NCBI GenBank assembly: GCA_009927195.1
Contig: RFNL01000273.1
Location: forward strand, 1 to 9,149
Origin: Betaproteobacteria bacterium
Lineage (GTDB): Bacteria > Pseudomonadota > Gammaproteobacteria > Burkholderiales > Burkholderiaceae_C
DNA: 9,149 bases
Reading direction: 5' to 3'
Made by a program: the position numbers and the translations under genes. This document shows, one piece after another, positions 6,238-9,149 of the stretch. Positions within the stretch are counted from its first letter, which is position 1. Every line of letters begins with the position of its first letter. The notes under the pieces were generated by a model. It had not been told where the DNA came from. It did no database searches and saw only the letters and a program-made list of their open reading frames with translations.

Positions 6238-7034
6238 GACTGCGACTCAAGATGGATCGATGCGAGAAAGTCCACCACCGCCGCCAGCGCTTGCGCGGGT
6301 TGATCGCGGTGGGGCGTGTGACCACAGTCTTCCAACACCACCCTCTCGATGCGCCCTTGCGGCCAAATGTCATGGATTTGTTGCAGCGTGCCATAGGCAT
6401 CTTGCCGACCTTGCAGGGCCAGCACGGGGTCGGCAATGGATTGGCACTGCTGGCGGATGTCAAGGCCCCGAAAAGCTGGCGACAACCAGATGTCGTTCCA
6501 GCGCCAAAAGGCGGTGTCCACCTGGGCGTGAAAGCGGGCCAGGCGTTGGCGCAAGTCACCGCCCTCATAGGCGGTCCTGGTTTGTTGGATGGCCGCGATG
6601 CACATGTCTTCGACGATCACATGGGGGGCCATGGCAATGCAAGCGCTCACCCGATGGCGGCTGGCATACAGCAGAGCAATGCTTGCACCATCTGAGTGGC
6701 CCAGCAACACCGGGTGGGTAATGCCCGCCTGGGCCAAAAATTCGGGCAAGACCTCCCAAGCTTGGGTGTGCAGGTAGTGGGGAGGTAGAGCCCCTGCCGC
6801 GCGGGCATTGGCCACGTCGTCGGATTGGCCATAGCCTTCGCGCGAATAAACCCAACCGGATCGACCACTGGCCTGGCACACCTGGGCTGGCCAGTCCAAG
6901 CCGCGCTGGGTCCACATCGCCACCGAGCCCAGGCCCTCGTGCAAAAAAACAATCGGTGCCAGCGCCGGGGCGGCTGGGCTGGCGGGGATGTGGCGCACCT
7001 CCAGGGCAACGCCATGGCATTTCATGTGCGGCAT
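6225..7034 (-). CDS. alpha/beta-fold hydrolase
   Basis: A cytoplasmic serine hydrolase of unknown substrate with 269 residues, a normal length for a single-domain member. The fold signs are in order: LHEGLGS at 31-37 (oxyanion-hole region), SREGYGQSD at 64-72, and the nucleophile elbow GHSDG at 112-116 with Ser114. APHVIVEDM at 136-144 follows, then the likely acid Asp212 in LQGRQDAYG and the likely base His239 in EDCGHTPH. All three catalytic positions are present and no signal peptide is seen. An ATG at 7025, three codons in, is an alternative start; neither has a clear Shine-Dalgarno site. The gene is convergent with the pseudouridine synthase (13-base overlap) and divergent from the beta-propeller gene. 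Related proteins are often annotated simply as alpha/beta hydrolase, and I would not name a pathway. Confidence 0.88.
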   Translation of the reverse strand: MPHMKCHGVALEVRHIPASPAAPALAPIVFLHEGLGSVAMWTQRGLDWPAQVCQASGRSGWVYSREGYGQSDDVANARAAGALPPHYLHTQAWEVLPEFLAQAGITHPVLLGHSDGASIALLYASRHRVSACIAMAPHVIVEDMCIAAIQQTRTAYEGGDLRQRLARFHAQVDTAFWRWNDIWLSPAFRGLDIRQQCQSIADPVLALQGRQDAYGTLQQIHDIWPQGRIERVVLEDCGHTPHRDQPAQALAAVVDFLASIHLESQSQVE

Positions 7035-7057
7035 GGCGGAATGTTAGCGCCCAGCGT

Positions 7058-7085
7058 TTGCAGGGCTTTGCCCGCTCGTTACACT
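7058..7085 (+). promoter_or_regulatory. candidate sigma-70 promoter for the beta-propeller operon
   Basis: TTGCAG (7058-7063) and TACACT (7080-7085) are 16 bases apart in the 98-base gap between the divergent hydrolase and beta-propeller genes. TACACT matches the -10 consensus at 4 of 6 positions; the -35 is weak. Predicted transcription would start near 7092, about 40 bases before the ATG at 7133. Confidence 0.35.
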
Positions 7086-7132
7086 TGTGGCATCGAATCA
7101 AAGGGCGGTCGTGCAGGCCGTGGGTCTTGAAT

Positions 7133-8110
7133 ATGCGTTCAGTTTTTCGCTTGGGCTTGGCCGGCTGGTGGGGGTCCTTGGCGGTGTCGGTGGTGGCGCA
7201 AACCCACCCGATTTTTGTGCTCAATTCTTTGGATGCCACGGTGTCCGTCATCGACCCCAAAACCTGGCAGGTCAGCCGCCAAATTTCCACCGGCAAGCAA
7301 CCTCATCACCTGTATCTGACACCGGATGAAAAGTCGGTCATCGTGGCCAATGCAGGAGGCGACTCGCTCAGTTTCATCGACCCGCGAACCGCCCAGGTGC
7401 AGCGCGTGGTGCGTGGCACTTTGGACCCTTACCAACTGCGCTTCTCGCCCGATATGAAGTGGTTCGTCACCGTCGCCAATCGCTTGAACCACATCGACAT
7501 TTACCGCTGGGACGGCCACACCCCGGTGTTGGTCAAACGCATCCCTTCGGGCCAAACACCCAGCCATTTGTGGATCGATAGCCAAAGCACCACGGTTTAC
7601 GCCAGCATGCAAGAAAGCCACGAGTTGGTGGCAGTGGACCTGGCCAGCCAAACGGTGAAGTGGCGCATCAAGACCGGTCAATTGCCGGCCGATGTGTTTG
7701 GCACCCGCGATGACAGCAGCCTGCTGGTGGCCTTGACCGGTGGCCGTGAAGTGCAGGTGTATGACCTGCGCGCCAGCCCAGCGCGCTTGGTGCGCTCCAT
7801 CCCCACGGGCGAGGGGGCGCATGCTTTTCGCTCTGCCGGTGACGCCAGGCATGTGTATGTCAGCAACCGGGTGGCCAACACCATCAGCAAAATCGACTTG
7901 CAAAACTGGAGCGTGGTGGCGCAATTCAAGGCGCCGGGCGGGCCCGACTGCATGGAGTTGAGCGCCGATGGGCGCTGGTTGATGGTGTCTTCGCGATGGA
8001 TCAAAAAGGTTAGCGTCATCGATACCCAAAACGGCGCCCTGGTGCGCCAAATCAAAGTGGGCAAATCCCCGCACGGCATTTGGACCTTGGACCATGCCAC
8101 GCGTTTGTAA
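7133..8110 (+). CDS. secreted seven-bladed YVTN-type beta-propeller protein
   Basis: A 325-residue exported protein of the YncE/YVTN beta-propeller kind. Residues 1-22 look like a Sec signal peptide: Arg at 2 and 6, a hydrophobic core, and likely cleavage after VVA at 20-22. The mature part contains seven repeats built around a strand with a conserved aspartate: DATVSVIDPKTWQV (34-47), GDSLSFIDPRTAQV (76-89), LNHIDIYRWDGHTPV (118-132), SHELVAVDLASQTV (162-175), REVQVYDL (205-212), ANTISKIDLQNWSVV (248-262) and KKVSVIDTQNGALV (291-304). One repeat per blade gives a seven-bladed propeller. No catalytic motif is seen, so a binding or scaffold role is more likely than an enzyme. ATG 7133 is chosen over upstream in-frame starts because it gives the signal peptide. 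The stop overlaps the deacetylase start by 17 bases, so the two are almost certainly co-transcribed. Confidence 0.85.
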   Translation: MRSVFRLGLAGWWGSLAVSVVAQTHPIFVLNSLDATVSVIDPKTWQVSRQISTGKQPHHLYLTPDEKSVIVANAGGDSLSFIDPRTAQVQRVVRGTLDPYQLRFSPDMKWFVTVANRLNHIDIYRWDGHTPVLVKRIPSGQTPSHLWIDSQSTTVYASMQESHELVAVDLASQTVKWRIKTGQLPADVFGTRDDSSLLVALTGGREVQVYDLRASPARLVRSIPTGEGAHAFRSAGDARHVYVSNRVANTISKIDLQNWSVVAQFKAPGGPDCMELSADGRWLMVSSRWIKKVSVIDTQNGALVRQIKVGKSPHGIWTLDHATRL

Positions 8111-8960
8111 GCCCAACCGCTACCTGCGCCCAGCATTTTGGGCTTTGGCGCTTGGCGGGCTGATGCTGGGGGCTGGCGCACCGGCCCTGGCCAGCGATGG
8201 CGTTTGCAGCAAGCCGCTTTACCTGACCTTTGACACCGGCCACATGGGTGTGGCCGAGCTGATTGCCGATGTGTTGCGCCGCCAGCAGGTGCGGGTGACT
8301 TTTTTCGCCGCGCATGAGCCCACCCAGTCCGGCGACGGCAGTTTGGGCGAACACTGGGCGGCTTGGTGGCGTGAACGCGCCCTTGAAGGGCATGAAATGG
8401 CCTCGCACACCCACGACCATGTGTACTGGCTGGCCGATTTGCCCGGTGAGCGTTTCAAGCTGCGTGCCAGCGCGGGGCCCCATAAAAACAAAACCCAGGT
8501 CTGGGGCTCAGCCCAGTACTGCCAAGAGTTGGCCCGGGCCGGCGATCGCTTGATGGCCATCACCGGTCGTGCGCCGTTGCCACTGTTTCGCGCGCCCGGT
8601 GGCAAAACCTCACCCGCCTTGTTGCGCGCTGCCCGCGACTGCGGTTATGCCCATGTGGGTTGGTCGCCAGCGGGCTTTTTAGGTGACGAGTTGTCAAGCT
8701 CTAGCCGCAGCAATGCCCAGCTGTTGCAGCAAGCCTTGGCCAATATTCGCCAGGGCGATATTTTGATGGCGCATCTGGGCATTTGGTCGCGCCAAGACCC
8801 CTGGGCGCCCGCCGTGCTGGAGCCTTTGATCACCGGGCTCAAGCAAAAAGGGTTTTGCTTTGCCACTTTGCGCGAACACCCGCTGTACGCAGACCATGTG
8901 CGTCAAGCTCAGGCCAGAGCGGCCCCAACCCAGCGTGACCGCGACGGCGGCAGCTTGTAG
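8094..8960 (+). CDS. secreted NodB-like polysaccharide deacetylase with variant metal motif
   Basis: A carbohydrate esterase family 4 type protein, expected to remove acetyl groups from N-acetylated or O-acetylated polysaccharide in the periplasm or outside the cell. It has 288 residues, with a signal peptide at about 1-33 (basic start, hydrophobic 14-29, likely cleavage after ALA). The five NodB motifs are visible: motif 1 TFDTGH at 45-50, motif 2 SHTHDH at 104-109 (His105 and His109 as metal ligands), motif 3 RAPGG at 166-170, motif 4 around GYAHVGWSP at 184-192 and motif 5 ILMAHLG at 223-229 (His227). In motif 1 the first Asp (catalytic base) is kept, but the second, a metal ligand in TFDDGP, is Thr48. 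Activity and metal binding may therefore differ. The gene overlaps the propeller gene by 17 bases and ends 8 bases before the next start. Confidence 0.87.
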   Translation: MPRVCKPNRYLRPAFWALALGGLMLGAGAPALASDGVCSKPLYLTFDTGHMGVAELIADVLRRQQVRVTFFAAHEPTQSGDGSLGEHWAAWWRERALEGHEMASHTHDHVYWLADLPGERFKLRASAGPHKNKTQVWGSAQYCQELARAGDRLMAITGRAPLPLFRAPGGKTSPALLRAARDCGYAHVGWSPAGFLGDELSSSSRSNAQLLQQALANIRQGDILMAHLGIWSRQDPWAPAVLEPLITGLKQKGFCFATLREHPLYADHVRQAQARAAPTQRDRDGGSL

Positions 8961-8968
8961 AGCCTGCG

Positions 8969-9149
8969 ATGGAAATTTTGACCGATCTTTTCTCCCAAGC
9001 CCAGTCGGTGCTGTTTGAGTCGCTGGTCCAACCCCTGGTGTTTTCCTTGGGCTTGGGCCATTGGTTGGAACTGGCCTTTGAGGCCACCGGCTGGTTGCTG
9101 GTGGGTTTGTTGCAACTCGCGTTGATGTGGCTGCTCATCCACCCCTTGG
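8969..9149 (+). CDS. probable sterol desaturase / fatty-acid hydroxylase family membrane protein, N-terminal fragment
   Basis: The frame from ATG 8969 stays open to the window edge for 60 codons: MEILTDLFSQAQSVLFESLV, then QPLVFSLGLGHWLEL, then FEATGWLLVGLLQLALMWLL. It begins with an amphipathic stretch, and a strong hydrophobic segment covers about 41-57. From memory this N-terminus resembles Burkholderiales proteins of the sterol desaturase family, which use a di-iron site with histidine boxes. Those boxes would lie beyond the window, so the family call is tentative. The start is 8 bases after the deacetylase stop, on the same strand, which fits a three-gene operon. The antisense open frames here are shadows. 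Confidence 0.6.
   Translation, partial: MEILTDLFSQAQSVLFESLVQPLVFSLGLGHWLELAFEATGWLLVGLLQLALMWLLIHPL

Noticed and set aside
6146..6721. Plus-strand open frames of 191 and 169 codons across the hydrolase gene
   Set aside because: They overlap an intact hydrolase with a complete catalytic triad on the other strand and show no domain.
7139..8116. 325-codon minus-strand open frame covering almost all of the beta-propeller gene
   Set aside because: Shadow frame in register with a GC-rich gene. It has no recognisable domain, while the plus strand encodes seven regular propeller repeats and a signal peptide.

Overview
The window reads as ordinary chromosome of a betaproteobacterium, most likely Burkholderiales and probably the Comamonadaceae (Limnohabitans/Rhodoferax-like). 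This is inferred from GC-rich coding sequence with heavy use of TTG for leucine, tightly packed genes, and protein variants that resemble that family. No tRNA, rRNA, CRISPR array, insertion sequence, integrase or phage gene is visible. No stretch longer than about 100 bases lacks a gene once frameshifts are allowed for.

Layout. 1-909 (+) is the C-terminal two thirds of an RhlE-type DEAD-box RNA helicase, cut by the window edge. 960-1793 (-) is apaH (diadenosine tetraphosphatase), convergent with the helicase. It is divergent, across only 51 bases, from 1845-3185 (+), a CNNM/CBS/CorC_HlyC membrane protein. 3247-4174 (+) is a RodZ-like protein (cytoplasmic helix-turn-helix, one membrane span, periplasmic domain) whose start is broken by two single-base deletions. 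4270-5494 (+) is a CaiB/BaiF (family III) CoA-transferase, also with two single-base deletions. Its repaired stop overlaps the ATG of 5494-6237 (+), an RsuA-type pseudouridine synthase. 6225-7034 (-) is an alpha/beta hydrolase that overlaps the synthase tail to tail. 7133-8110, 8094-8960 and 8969-9149+ (all +) form a compact putative operon: a secreted seven-bladed beta-propeller protein, a secreted NodB-like polysaccharide deacetylase with an altered metal motif, and the start of a probable sterol desaturase/fatty-acid hydroxylase family membrane protein.

How the genes relate. Most are housekeeping genes with no shared pathway: RNA remodelling, Ap4A hydrolysis and rRNA modification. The 7133-9149 operon is the one functionally suggestive group, pointing to envelope or surface carbohydrate and lipid work. 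Most notable are four one-base deletions, all of the same sign, confined to two neighbouring genes (3304-5440); an AT-rich palindrome touching the start of the RodZ-like gene; an 11-base motif shared just upstream of apaH and the CoA-transferase; and the deacetylase's TFDTGH in place of TFDDGP. I found no clear new defence or mobile system.
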